Below are positions 5,830 to 5,830 of a stretch of 5,830 bases of DNA, piece after piece. Location: positions 1 to 5,830 of the forward strand of contig JAUXEQ010000100.1 of NCBI GenBank assembly GCA_030620455.1, given 5' to 3'. The position numbers were made by a program, and so were the translations under genes. The notes under the pieces are model-generated. The model saw only the letters and a program-made list of their open reading frames with translations, had not been told where the DNA came from and did no database searches. Each line of letters starts with the position of its first letter. Positions within the stretch are counted from its first letter, which is position 1. Source of the DNA: a bacterium. Lineage in GTDB: Bacteria; UBP14; UBA6098; B30-G16.

Positions 5830-5830
5830 A

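Noticed and set aside
1..5830. CRISPR array, tRNA or rRNA gene, insertion sequence, or defence system
   Set aside because: No regularly spaced repeats, cloverleaf-like sequence, transposase motifs or terminal repeats were visible. Nearly all of the window is occupied by recognisable housekeeping genes.

Overview
This 5.8-kb window is a piece of an AT-rich bacterial chromosome (about 40% GC by eye) holding ordinary housekeeping genes. It has four complete plus-strand genes (pheT, queE, pyrF, pyrE). On the minus strand it has the first part of a class A penicillin-binding protein and the last codons of a possible leucine-rich protein. The genes use ATG starts and purine-rich ribosome binding sites. 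The PBP1A-type protein points to a peptidoglycan-making bacterium. The OMP decarboxylase is mostly of the long 'type 2' class, and the OPRTase is of the form with a C-terminal CxxC tail first named in Thermus-like bacteria. Together with a pheT that stands apart from pheS, this fits an uncultured or deep-branching bacterial phylum better than a proteobacterium or a classical Firmicute. The sequence alone does not fix the phylum.

Layout: positions 1-879 (minus) encode the membrane anchor and glycosyltransferase 51 domain of a PBP1A-like enzyme; the transpeptidase half lies beyond the left edge. A 75-base divergent spacer (880-954) carries two perfect 8-bp inverted repeats and the pheT ribosome binding site. 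Positions 955-3321 (plus) are full-length pheT. A 196-base spacer (3322-3517) has a weak terminator-like structure, an imperfect hairpin containing phased direct repeats, and presumably the promoter of the next unit. Positions 3518-5606 hold queE, pyrF and pyrE with gaps of 9 and 31 bases, very probably one operon. Positions 5607-5830 are a short convergent spacer followed by the 3' end of a minus-strand reading frame.

Roles: PheT is half of the phenylalanyl-tRNA synthetase. QueE makes the 7-deazaguanine core used for queuosine in tRNA. PyrE and PyrF carry out the last two steps of de novo UMP synthesis. The common theme is translation and nucleotide supply. I found no convincing new system. 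The points most worth a second look are the paired inverted repeats between the PBP gene and pheT, the separation of pheT from pheS, the mixed type 1/type 2 active-site loop in PyrF, and a marked excess of the tetramer TCGA in pheT.
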